Shown here in pieces: positions 54,983 to 62,379 of a stretch of DNA of 64,000 nucleotides (within the stretch, counting starts at the first letter, position 1; every line of letters begins with the position of its first letter). The position numbers and the translations under genes are program-made. The notes under the pieces were generated by a model. The model saw nothing but the letters and a program-made list of their open reading frames with translations. It searched no databases and was not told the DNA's origin. This DNA is from CAYIHX01 sp964363305 (GTDB lineage Bacteria; Bdellovibrionota; UBA1018), in the NCBI GenBank assembly GCA_964363305.1, contig CAYIHX010000011.1, positions 20,776 through 84,775 on the forward strand, given 5' to 3'.

Positions 54983-57240
54983 GTTCGTTTTCCGCAGATT
55001 TCATCCACCCAGGAGCCGATGAGCTCGTCGAAGGAGTGAAAGCGGAGTGACTCGCGCGGGAGCGTGCCCGAGAGGAGTCGGCTGCGGCAGGTGGCCAGCG
55101 CTCGCGCTTCCGAACCCGCTCGGTGGCGAGTGTGGAGAGCGGTCTGCACTTGCGAACGGAGGTGCGCAACCCGGAGTTCTTCGTCTTGAACAGCGGCTTG
55201 GAGGAGTTGATTCAAGCGGGCGAGTAGGGGCGGACCGAGGACCCGCTCTCTGACAAACGTTCGCGCGCCCTCGGTGTCGAGCGAATGGTCCATGCCGAGC
55301 GCGCGATCTCGAGTCGCATCGAGGAGGGATCCGGCGCGGGCGTTGATGCAATCCAGAATGCGAGCGTCGACGTACCGACTCCCGCCGGAGAACGGGCTGA
55401 TTCGGGGGGGCGTGGGCACGGGGCCGTTGAGGGTGGTTTCGGAAGTGCAACGCAGCCAGAGCAGGGTCCCGTCTTCTTCGAGTCGGGGAACGGCCTCGGA
55501 GAACCAGGAGAAGTAGCCCAGTCGAGTTTCTTCCGCGGTGGCGCTTGCGGAGTGCTCGCTCAGATAGTGGGCACGCAACGCGGGCAGGCGCTCTCCCATT
55601 CGAGTCGAGTACGCCAGGGCGACTCGATCGAAGGTTTCTTGCAGGCGAGTCTCAAAGCAGGTTTCGGCGCTCGAAGGTTCGAGACAGAATTGGAAGATCT
55701 CTCGGACGTCGACGCCGGTTCGAAGAATTTCGGATAGCTCTCTCTCGGCCAGCAAGGCATCGCTGACTTCGGAGCGATGCCTTCGCAGCGCAGCGAGATC
55801 GGGTGCGAGCGCGACCCAGGCCTGCTGGATGATTTCGCTCGAGTGGGTGCGAAGATACGAGCAGGCCTCGAGCTCAGTGAGCTTGAGAGCGTTGAGTGCG
55901 TTCGCGAGTTTTTCGCGCACCCGGGTGGAGATACAGCTCTCGCTCGGGCAACCTTGCACGATCTCACTGAGTTGAGATCGGACCGCGCCGAGGGCACTCT
56001 CCCGATAGCTCTGGCCGAGGCCATTTTCCGTGTAATCCCGCCCGCCATAGAAGTGAGCGGAGACAAAGCGTGCCTTCTCCGGCGTCTGGGTTTGCGTGAA
56101 ATGCGGATTAAAGCGGAAATAGGCGATGGTTTCGGCGAGATCCTCGCTCGAGCTGCTCCGGGCGTAGGGGGTGACGACCGGAGGGCGTGTGCCTCCCGGA
56201 ATTCTTTGAATTCGGACGATGTTTTCCCCCGTAGCCGGATCGACCGCTTCGGATGATTCATAGCCACTGAGTCTGAGCCATTCGGGTGAGAAAGGGGGAT
56301 CCGTGACCAGGCCCTGGTCGACCAGATGGCCTAGCTCATGGGTAATGCTGACCCAAGCACTTCCTGGGAGAGGGGGAAGGAAGGGCTCGAAGCCATTTCG
56401 ATAGTTTCCGCTCAAGGTGAGGCAGTTGTCCGTAAAAAGGATGAAGCGGTCGTCGAGCCCGCCGAGAGCCGTGTATGCGCACGCGGCGCTTCGGCACTCG
56501 CTCGAAGTGGGGACACCGCAGCTGTGGGCCATGGGTTCAGCCGGACAGTTCCCGAGCGGAGAGAAGTTGCGTCGATAGCGGTAGAGCCGACTGAGGCGGA
56601 GCTGTTCGAGAAAGGCGGTGGGCAGGGCGCGTACGATCTGCACGAACGTTCGCAGCTCATCCGGGCTGAAGCGGTGTTCCGCGAATGAGCTGGCGCCAGG
56701 CGCGCAGGTCAAACGATCGCGCCGACTCGTATGGATGGGTGGAGAGCCGGAGACGGTGAAGGCCGCGCCGGTTTTCAGGTACCACCAGTAGGCCAGAACG
56801 CCTGCCTGATTGTCGTCATCGCCACCGTGGTATCGATTCAGAATACAAACCAACTCGGTGCAGCCTCGAAAGGAGATTGCCGAGCTTTCCAGTTCCGCGC
56901 GATTCGCCAGCAGATAGAGTGCCTGGGGCCTCGGCAGGGAGCTGAAGTCGATTCCGGCTTCGGCCCAGGTTGCGGAGATCGCAGGTCCGGCCGCCGCGGC
57001 TTCCATTCGTGAAATATCCGCGCGAAGAAAGGCCAGCTCTCCTCCTTGCGCGAAGCATGCTTCCGTTGCTCCTGTTGGAAGGGTCTGGGCAAGGGCTCTC
57101 GTCGTTTCTTTCGGTGGCGCCGCCTCTTTTTGCCAATGAGCTAAGCCGCCGGGGCGAGCGTACCTGGGTACGGGGTTGCAGCCCGAGGCAAGGAGGAAGA
57201 GAGTTGCGGTGAGGCTGAGCTTAGCGGGAAGGGGGAGCAT
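54979..57240 (-). CDS. Putative zinc metalloprotease lipoprotein
   Basis: Start at 57240 (MLPLPAKLSL) puts Cys21 in the lipobox LLASGC; the longer frame to 57435 runs into the preceding gene and is rejected. The 753-residue product has HELGHLV near residue 301, a zincin HExxH motif with a following ED/E cluster (SSEDLAETIAYF, about 363-373) that could supply the third ligand. Cys-rich N-terminal and helical C-terminal regions surround it. No named family was recognised. The substrate may be surface protein or prey/host protein. The 5' end overlaps the upstream lipoprotein gene by 20 bp. Confidence 0.75.
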   Translation of the reverse strand: MLPLPAKLSLTATLFLLASGCNPVPRYARPGGLAHWQKEAAPPKETTRALAQTLPTGATEACFAQGGELAFLRADISRMEAAAAGPAISATWAEAGIDFSSLPRPQALYLLANRAELESSAISFRGCTELVCILNRYHGGDDDNQAGVLAYWWYLKTGAAFTVSGSPPIHTSRRDRLTCAPGASSFAEHRFSPDELRTFVQIVRALPTAFLEQLRLSRLYRYRRNFSPLGNCPAEPMAHSCGVPTSSECRSAACAYTALGGLDDRFILFTDNCLTLSGNYRNGFEPFLPPLPGSAWVSITHELGHLVDQGLVTDPPFSPEWLRLSGYESSEAVDPATGENIVRIQRIPGGTRPPVVTPYARSSSSEDLAETIAYFRFNPHFTQTQTPEKARFVSAHFYGGRDYTENGLGQSYRESALGAVRSQLSEIVQGCPSESCISTRVREKLANALNALKLTELEACSYLRTHSSEIIQQAWVALAPDLAALRRHRSEVSDALLAERELSEILRTGVDVREIFQFCLEPSSAETCFETRLQETFDRVALAYSTRMGERLPALRAHYLSEHSASATAEETRLGYFSWFSEAVPRLEEDGTLLWLRCTSETTLNGPVPTPPRISPFSGGSRYVDARILDCINARAGSLLDATRDRALGMDHSLDTEGARTFVRERVLGPPLLARLNQLLQAAVQDEELRVAHLRSQVQTALHTRHRAGSEARALATCRSRLLSGTLPRESLRFHSFDELIGSWVDEICGKRT

Positions 57241-57676
57241 ACTCGGTGACGCGCAAAACGCGTCCTCCTCCTTCCTCGAAAATGACGGTGGTCTGGGCGG
57301 TCGGGCAGGTGAGCTGGCGGATGGGGGTGCCATGGGTCGAACCGAACCCGTTCGGCGCGGGGCCGGAGAACTGAGTGGCTCCCTTCCAGCGTTGACGCCA
57401 GTGTTGGAGCTGTCGTTCGGCCCCGGACGCCTCACGGTGGCGCGCCACGAGCTGGTCGGCCTCGATCTGAAAAAAAGTTTGATCAGGGTACTCGAGCACG
57501 TGGGCCTGAGGACGGATGACCGGAGAGGTCTCGGAAAGCGGAGGACCGAGCTCAGTCCGAATTTGTGCTTCGGTGGTTTGGCCGGGCGTGAAACGGCGCG
57601 AGTTGATTTTAGCGCAGCCAGAGCCAGCGAGAGATAGAGCCGTCAGAAGAATAACAGCATGACATGAAGCTTTCAC
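57221..57676 (-). CDS. Small lipoprotein of unknown function
   Basis: A GTG start at 57676, preceded by GAGGG, gives MKASCHAVILLTALSLAGSGC with lipobox Cys21. The alternative GTG at 57724 lies in a REP element and adds a region that does not look like a signal. The 151-residue product begins after the lipobox with KINSRRFTPGQTTEAQI, which resembles the start of SmpA/BamE-type outer membrane lipoproteins (F-x-x-G-x-T...Q...LG-x-P). The remainder is dissimilar. It overlaps the next gene by 20 bp. Confidence 0.65.
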   Translation of the reverse strand: MKASCHAVILLTALSLAGSGCAKINSRRFTPGQTTEAQIRTELGPPLSETSPVIRPQAHVLEYPDQTFFQIEADQLVARHREASGAERQLQHWRQRWKGATQFSGPAPNGFGSTHGTPIRQLTCPTAQTTVIFEEGGGRVLRVTEYAPPSR

Positions 57677-57708
57677 GGTGACCCTCGAAGAACGGGTCGG
57701 AAGAACCT

Positions 57709-57806
57709 CCGCGGTGTCTGACACCTTTTTGATGCTCAGTGCGTCATTGGTATGAAACAGGGCGAGTATGATGCATTGAGCATCAAAAAGGTGTCAGACA
57801 CCGCGG
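57709..57806. repeat. REP subfamily B pair in inverted orientation (BIME-like)
   Basis: Copy 1 (57709-57746) begins CCGCGGTGTCTGACACC and continues TTTTTGATGC-TCAGT-GCGTCA. Copy 2 (57769-57806) is its inverted partner, with perfect stem GATGC-ATTGA-GCATC and terminal GTGTCAGACACCGCGG. The spacer is 22 bp. The hairpin stem matches subfamily A but the head sequence differs (GTGTCTGACACC instead of GGATCCGAGCACC). The inverted copy supplies the stop of the SGNH gene; the other lies just before the lipoprotein gene. Confidence 0.85.
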
Positions 57807-58474
57807 ACAAAGTCGGCGGCCGCGGCGGCCCATTCTCGAGCGATGGCGCGACCGGCCTCGCCGTGCGCGTCGAGGTGGATATTCCGGTTTCCATCACGAG
57901 GAAACTGAGTAAAGGGCCGGCTGTCGAAAATTCGGCAGTCGTTGCCAATCGTCTCATGAAGCAAGCGGTAGTAGTTCGTGAGTGCTTGCTCGTTTCGGCC
58001 TGGCTCGCGAGGCGGGCCGATCCAGATGCACTCACTTCCGCTGGCTTGGATATCCGTGATGATGCGGACCATGGAATCACGATTCGCTGGATCGCTCGCC
58101 TTCAGGCTGTTTGCTCCCAACGCGACGAGTGTGACGTCTGGAGATTTTCTCCTGAGAAGGTTCGTGAAGCGGGGCGTCCGGCCAAGAAGGCCGTGAGCGG
58201 TTCGGGCTGCTTGGTTGCGCGTCGTGACGGTTCTGCGCCAACCGCAGTGCGTGCGAAACCCTGAATACCACGAACTGACCTTGCTTGAGCACGAAGCGTA
58301 ACTGGAGAGCTCTCGTGTTGAGTCATGGTCGCGAAGCTGGCGGTCCAGGGCGATCCCAAACTCACCAACCGAATGCGAGTCTCCGATCGAGAGGATTCGC
58401 AGTCCGGGCTGTTCAGCTTGAGCATTGACGCTGAGAAAGCCCACGGTGAGTACGGTGAGGAACAGTCGTTTCAC
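57794..58474 (-). CDS. Exported SGNH/GDSL hydrolase
   Basis: The 226-residue product has a signal peptide (MKRLFLTVLTVGFLSVNAQA), then ILSIGDSHSVGEFG (block I, nucleophilic Ser33), a Gly in block II, GANSL (block III, Asn oxyanion) and HLDAHG near the C-terminus for the Asp/His pair. The Asp and His are spaced D-x-H rather than the usual D-x-x-H, so alignment of that block needs care. Such enzymes act as esterases or peptidoglycan/polysaccharide deacetylases. The last two residues and stop come from a REP element (subfamily B). Confidence 0.8.
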   Translation of the reverse strand: MKRLFLTVLTVGFLSVNAQAEQPGLRILSIGDSHSVGEFGIALDRQLRDHDSTRELSSYASCSSKVSSWYSGFRTHCGWRRTVTTRNQAARTAHGLLGRTPRFTNLLRRKSPDVTLVALGANSLKASDPANRDSMVRIITDIQASGSECIWIGPPREPGRNEQALTNYYRLLHETIGNDCRIFDSRPFTQFPRDGNRNIHLDAHGEAGRAIAREWAAAAADFVRGV

Positions 58475-58475
58475 G

Positions 58476-59234
58476 CTAGGCCTCGATCGCGTTTCGGTTG
58501 TGTTCGCTTTTTTTCGGTCGCCGGGAGATTTCAGCCTTGGGCTGCCTCGCCGGTTCGCGCTTGAGCGTCATTTTTCTTGGGTTTTGTGTCGCCGGAGGCA
58601 TTCGTCCGGCGGCATCCGCGCTGATTTCGACTTTCACCGGGTCTTTCAGGATTTTTGTAATATTTTTGCTCAACTCGACGCCCATCAAGTTACCGATGGC
58701 GATGGTCTGGCGGGTGCGGGGCATAAATCGGAGTAGTTCCATCATGGCCGCCGCGTGCTTCTTCTCGCTCATCAGCAGATCAACAGGGCTGACGAGCAGG
58801 AACTCCGTACTCGAGAGCGAGACGTTTCCCACTTTCATGTGCTCGATGACTCGGGCCGGTTCGGCCAAAATCGCACGTGCGCCGCAATCGAGCGCCATCT
58901 CTTGGGCGTCGAAATCGCTATCGAGTGTCAGTTCGACGAGGATCGACGCATCGCCTAAGATCTTCGCAACCTTGGAACTCAGCTCGCGGATCTCGTGAGC
59001 CGAGTTCATGAGCGCCAGCACGAGCTTGCCGGTGTTCCGATTGATTCGAGCGGAGAGAATGACGGCCATGGCATCGAGGAGTCCGTCTTTGCCCGTTCCG
59101 ATCGCGAGGACATCACGCCTTTCGAAAGCGGGGGGAAGAAGACTGTCTTGCACATGGGTTAATTTTTTTAGGTCCGCGGACAGGAGAGCTTTTTTGAGAG
59201 GTTCAGAGAATTCAATCATAACGCAATGTGTCAT
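58476..59234 (-). CDS. Degenerate single-RecA-domain DEAD-box-like protein (pseudo-helicase)
   Basis: The 252-residue product follows the N-terminal domain of DEAD-box helicases position by position but with the motifs altered. LTHVQ (25-29) is the Q motif. GTGKDGL (46-52) replaces GSGKT in motif I. LALMNSAHEIRELSSKVAK corresponds to motif Ia and PARVIEHMKVGNVSLSS (126-142) to TPGRL and its neighbours. LLVSPVDLLM (146-155) replaces LVLDEADRML, so DEAD is now SPVD. IAIGNL replaces the SAT motif. ILKDPVKVEI ends the domain, followed by a basic tail (residues 210-252). ATP hydrolysis is unlikely. An RNA-binding regulatory role is inference. No second RecA domain follows. Confidence 0.7.
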   Translation of the reverse strand: MTHCVMIEFSEPLKKALLSADLKKLTHVQDSLLPPAFERRDVLAIGTGKDGLLDAMAVILSARINRNTGKLVLALMNSAHEIRELSSKVAKILGDASILVELTLDSDFDAQEMALDCGARAILAEPARVIEHMKVGNVSLSSTEFLLVSPVDLLMSEKKHAAAMMELLRFMPRTRQTIAIGNLMGVELSKNITKILKDPVKVEISADAAGRMPPATQNPRKMTLKREPARQPKAEISRRPKKSEHNRNAIEA

Positions 59235-59332
59235 ATCTTATTTTATTTAAATTGGGTATAAAAAAATACGATTCGGGTTGACCTAGTTATTTAATCGGAA
59301 TAGCTGTTTCATTCAACATTTCAGGAGCTTCC

Positions 59333-60694
59333 ATGTCCGAGAGTGAAAATACCCCCCCCGCGTCGGACGAAAGCCCCCGAGAAGAGGCGTTGCTTGACCC
59401 GATACTGGTGCTGCACGAGCGCTGGGACTCAATGAGCGACGAGGAACGTTTAGCGGCCTTTCGGTCGCTGTTGAGATCGGACGCGGAGGATCTTTTTCTT
59501 CAGTTGTCTCCGGCCGAACAGGCGAACTTGATCGTACAGTGGCCGACCAGCGAGCAACGATCTTGGGTGCGGCTGCTTGCTCCGGACGACGCCGCGGATT
59601 TGCTCCAGCAGGTGTCCGACAGTGAACGCTATCAGATGATTTCACTCCTCGATGAGGGGACCCGCCGAGAGGTGACGGCGCTGCTCGCTTATGCCGAGGA
59701 CGACGCCGGCGGTCTGATGAGCTCGCGCTTCATTCGGCTGCGCCCCGAGATGTCGGTGGAGGAGGCGATCCGCTACCTGCGAGCGCAGGCGAAAACCCCG
59801 GTCGAGAGCATCTACTACTGTTATGTACTTGATTCGGAGCAAAAGCTGCTCGGCACGGTTTCCTTTCGTGAGCTTTTTCTGGCGCCGCCCGGCAAACTCG
59901 TCAATGAGATCATGAAGGCCGACCTGGTGACCGTCCCGGAGGACATGGACCAGGAAGAGGTGTCGCGCCGGTTCGCGCAATACGGCCTGATGGCAATTCC
60001 CGTCGTCGATGCCGAGATGCGCATCAAAGGAATCATCACCGTCGATGACGTGGTGGACGTGGTCGAGGAAGAGGCCACGGAGGATATTCAGAAGCTCGGG
60101 GGTACGCAGGCGCTCGAAGCGCCCTACCTCGCGACGGGCGTGCTTCAGATGCTTCGAAAACGCGCCGGTTGGCTCACGGTTCTTTTCGTGGGCGAGATGC
60201 TGACGGCCTCGGCCATGGATCGCTTTCACAACGAGATCGAGCGAGCGGTCGTGCTGGCGCTTTTCATTCCGTTGATCATCTCCAGCGGGGGCAACAGCGG
60301 CTCGCAGGCGTCCACGCTGATCATTCGCGCGCTGGCTTTGCAGGAAGTTCGGTTGAGCGACTGGTGGCGCGTATTCACTCGCGAGGTTTTTATCGGGCTC
60401 GCGCTCGGCGCCATCTTGGGTGTGCTGGGTCTTCTCCGGATTGTGCTTTGGCCGAGCCGCGATCAGCTTTACGGCGATCATTATTTCAAGGTCGGTTTGA
60501 CGGTGGCGTGCTCGCTGGTCGGGGTCACGGTCTGGGGTTCGGTCAGTGGTTCGATGCTGCCGCTTTTGCTGCGCCGCCTGGGCTTTGACCCCGCTTCGGC
60601 ATCCGCTCCGTTCGTCGCGACCTTGGTCGACGTGACCGGGCTGGTGATCTACTTTTCGCTCGCGAACCTCATTCTCGGTGGGACGCTTTTGTAG
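59333..60694 (+). CDS. mgtE: MgtE-family magnesium transporter
   Basis: The 453-residue protein has the N-terminal superhelical domain (residues 1-130), two CBS domains (VESIYYCYVLDSEQKLLGTVS, LVTVPEDMDQEEVSRRFAQYGLMAIPVVDAE), a plug helix and a C-terminal membrane part of five helices with the signature SSGGNSGSQAST for the pore. Cytosolic Mg2+ gates the channel through the CBS region. A GGAG ribosome-binding site precedes ATG. No M-box-like structure is evident in the short (98 bp) AT-rich leader; TTGACC and a weak TAGCTG (17 bp apart) near 59278-59306 may be the promoter. Confidence 0.96.
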   Translation: MSESENTPPASDESPREEALLDPILVLHERWDSMSDEERLAAFRSLLRSDAEDLFLQLSPAEQANLIVQWPTSEQRSWVRLLAPDDAADLLQQVSDSERYQMISLLDEGTRREVTALLAYAEDDAGGLMSSRFIRLRPEMSVEEAIRYLRAQAKTPVESIYYCYVLDSEQKLLGTVSFRELFLAPPGKLVNEIMKADLVTVPEDMDQEEVSRRFAQYGLMAIPVVDAEMRIKGIITVDDVVDVVEEEATEDIQKLGGTQALEAPYLATGVLQMLRKRAGWLTVLFVGEMLTASAMDRFHNEIERAVVLALFIPLIISSGGNSGSQASTLIIRALALQEVRLSDWWRVFTREVFIGLALGAILGVLGLLRIVLWPSRDQLYGDHYFKVGLTVACSLVGVTVWGSVSGSMLPLLLRRLGFDPASASAPFVATLVDVTGLVIYFSLANLILGGTLL

Positions 60695-60703
60695 GGGGGC
60701 GAT

Positions 60704-60733
60704 TTGACTTCTAGCTAGATTTCTAGCTAGAAT
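60704..60733 (+). promoter_or_regulatory. Promoter with tandem palindromic operator of phd-vapC
   Basis: TTGACT (60704-60709) and TAGAAT (60728-60733) are 18 bp apart. Between and over them lie the tandem sequences TTCTAGCTAGAT (60709-60720) and TTCTAGCTAGAA (60721-60732), the second a perfect 12-bp palindrome and the first one base off. This suits cooperative binding of a Phd-type autorepressor. The -10 ends 6 bp before the ATG, so the transcript may be leaderless. Confidence 0.65.
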
Positions 60734-60739
60734 GAACGC

Positions 60740-61048
60740 ATGGGGTTTGTGAAAAAAAAGAGACAGAGTATCCAGGCTCACCAGACTCGCTACGGTAGCT
60801 TTGAAGCGAAGACACAACTCTCGCGAATTTTAAAGCAGGTGGAGCGTGGGCAACATATCGAGATCTGTCGTCACGGAAAGGTCGTCGCGAAGGTCTTGCC
60901 TCCGGAGGAGGTGAGCGAGGCTGGCCTGGGACTCGAGCGTGTGGAGTCAGTGATCGCCGGCATTTTCGAATTGCAGAAACAGGTGGCTTTGAATCCCGGC
61001 AATCGAATCTCGATTCAAGAGCTGCGCGACACGGGACGCAAGGGGTAG
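60740..61048 (+). CDS. Phd/YefM-family antitoxin
   Basis: The 102-residue product has a basic N-terminal extension, then FEAKTQLSRILKQVERGQHIEICRHGKVVAKVLP, the typical Phd/YefM N-terminal DNA-binding fold. A helical C-terminal toxin-binding tail follows. It ends 4 bp before the vapC start, so it is the antitoxin and autoregulator of the pair. No Shine-Dalgarno precedes the ATG. Confidence 0.9.
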   Translation: MGFVKKKRQSIQAHQTRYGSFEAKTQLSRILKQVERGQHIEICRHGKVVAKVLPPEEVSEAGLGLERVESVIAGIFELQKQVALNPGNRISIQELRDTGRKG

Positions 61049-61052
61049 GTTC

Positions 61053-61463
61053 GTGGAGCCTTTTGTTTTGGATTGCAGTGTGACCATGGCTTGGCTCTTT
61101 GCCGAAGAATGCACGGATCGCGACCGTGCCGTACTGAAGTCTCTTTCGACGAGGGGGGCTGTGGTTCCCGCCCTTTGGCGGTTGGAGGTGGCGAACTGTC
61201 TCGTCCAGGCGGAAAAGCGTGGACGGATTACGCGGGGACAGTCGGTGCTTTTTCTGGAAAAGCTTCATCGTCTGCCCATCGATGTGCTGGAGACTCGTCC
61301 ACGGCAAAGCGTGGAGATGTATTTGCTTGCGGCACACGAGTTCGGGCTGACCTCTTACGATGCGGCCTATCTGTTGACGGCCATGGAACTCGGGTGCGCT
61401 CTCGTGACGAATGACCGAGATCTGCAAAAAGCAGCCATGAGGGCTCGTCTTCCGAAGTTTTAG
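61053..61463 (+). CDS. vapC: VapC-family PIN-domain toxin
   Basis: The 136-residue product, from a GTG start 4 bp after the antitoxin stop, has the four acidic PIN-domain residues: Asp7 (VLDCS), Glu45 (RLEVAN), Asp103 (SYDAAY) and Asp121/Asp123 (TNDRD). VapC toxins are Mg2+-dependent RNases, usually cutting initiator tRNA or rRNA loops. Catalytic residues are all present, so it is likely active when free. A related fragment lies at the right edge of the window. Confidence 0.9.
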   Translation: MEPFVLDCSVTMAWLFAEECTDRDRAVLKSLSTRGAVVPALWRLEVANCLVQAEKRGRITRGQSVLFLEKLHRLPIDVLETRPRQSVEMYLLAAHEFGLTSYDAAYLLTAMELGCALVTNDRDLQKAAMRARLPKF

Positions 61464-61784
61464 CGCGTGGTGAAGGGGTAGATCTGGAGCTGGAGCTGGT
61501 ACAGGTTTTTCGGCTCCCCGGCAGTGGGCTCGAGGGCTTCGCACATCTTCGAGGGTGCGGTTTTCAGCGGAGAAAAGGCGTCAGTGGCTTTTTTTGAATG
61601 ACGAGTCCTGAGCCGGTTTCCGAGGTTCTCCGAGAACCTTTCTCCGCCTGTGTGAGACAAACTGAAAACTACACGCTACTTTGAAGAGCAGGCATTAGTA
61701 AAGCGCCCCGATCTCGAATGAGAATGGTGTATTATTATCGCTGCCTGATCGGACGCCATTGAGTTTGACTTAAAAATAAATGCA
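61464..61784. other. Intergenic region between vapC and brnTA with a possible gene remnant
   Basis: No clear gene. A minus-strand open frame ending at 61460 reads LYQLQLQIYPFTTR at its C-terminus and looks like the tail of a real protein, but no start, signal or upstream body is present; it may be a remnant. The rest shows no repeat or hairpin of note. Confidence 0.35.
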
Positions 61785-61813
61785 TTTACATTGGTAATAC
61801 AATGTCATATTGT
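61785..61813 (+). promoter_or_regulatory. Promoter/operator of brnTA
   Basis: TTTACA (61785-61790) and TATTGT (61808-61813) are 17 bp apart. The dyad ACATTGGTAATACAATGT (61788-61805) covers the spacer; its 6-bp arms are perfect and suit binding of the BrnA autorepressor. The ATG at 61819 is 5 bp after the -10, so a leaderless transcript is possible. No Shine-Dalgarno is seen. Confidence 0.6.
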
Positions 61814-61818
61814 GATTT

Positions 61819-62103
61819 ATGTTTTTTGATTGGGACGACGCCAAGGCGGAAATCAAACAAGAAAAAGCATGGGGTAAGTTTTGCCGAGGCCGCGACTGCT
61901 TTTTCAGATCCTAACGCTATTGAAGTTTTTGATGCTAAAAACGCAGATAAAGAAGATCGTTGGGTTTTGGTGGGGTTTTCATCAAAAGCCGAGTCCTACT
62001 CGTCATCTTTGTGGAACGGGAAGAAAAATATATTCGTATTGTCTCGGCGCGAAAAGCCATCAAAGACGAGATTAACCAATATTTTGCGAGGGTGAAAATA
62101 TGA
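61819..62103 (+). pseudogene. brnT: BrnT toxin gene with two compensating frameshifts
   Basis: The frame starting ATG (61819) reads MFFDWDDAKAEI, then breaks. The match NKKKHGVSFAEAATAFSDPN continues one frame over (from 61856) to GFSSK, and returns to the first frame at about 61987 as SRVLLVIFVEREEKYIRIV and the end ARKAIKDEINQYFARVKI, stop. One extra A in the AAA at 61855-61857 and one missing A in AAAA at 61984-61987 account for both shifts. The intact protein would be about 94 residues, a normal BrnT RNase toxin. The stop overlaps the antitoxin ATG (62100). Either an inactive toxin or two sequencing/assembly errors. Confidence 0.8.
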
Positions 62104-62345
62104 AGACCAAATATGATCTTTCAAAAGCAAAAACAGCGAAAAATCGTCAAGGCCTCAAGGTTCAGAAAAGCTTTCGACTCGACCCCGGAGTATTGTTGTG
62201 GCTTGAAGAGCAGGGCGAAAAACAGGGTATGGGCTACCAGACATTTCTCAACTGGTATTTAAACAGACAAATGGCCGAAGAAAAAACAATCGAAGAGAGA
62301 CTTATCAATATAGAGGCGGAAATCTTCAAGAAGAAGAGAGCCTGA
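62100..62345 (+). CDS. brnA: BrnA-family antitoxin
   Basis: The 81-residue product has the BrnA/CopG-like fold: KVQKSFRLDPGVLLWLEEQGEKQGMGYQTFLNWYL is a ribbon-helix-helix DNA-binding segment. The C-terminus is helical and basic. It overlaps the brnT stop (ATGA), the usual brnT-brnA arrangement. With brnT frameshifted, the antitoxin may persist alone or be functional against other BrnT toxins. Confidence 0.85.
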   Translation: MKTKYDLSKAKTAKNRQGLKVQKSFRLDPGVLLWLEEQGEKQGMGYQTFLNWYLNRQMAEEKTIEERLINIEAEIFKKKRA

Positions 62346-62379
62346 GGTAATCAATATAAAGGCTTTTGGGATGCGGCGA

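Noticed and set aside
59235..59332. M-box Mg2+ riboswitch before mgtE
   Set aside because: The leader is only 98 bp and AT-rich, too short and without the expected stems.
61460..61660. 66-residue minus-strand open frame after vapC
   Set aside because: Only its tail looks protein-like; no start, ribosome-binding site or body is seen. Kept only as a possible remnant.
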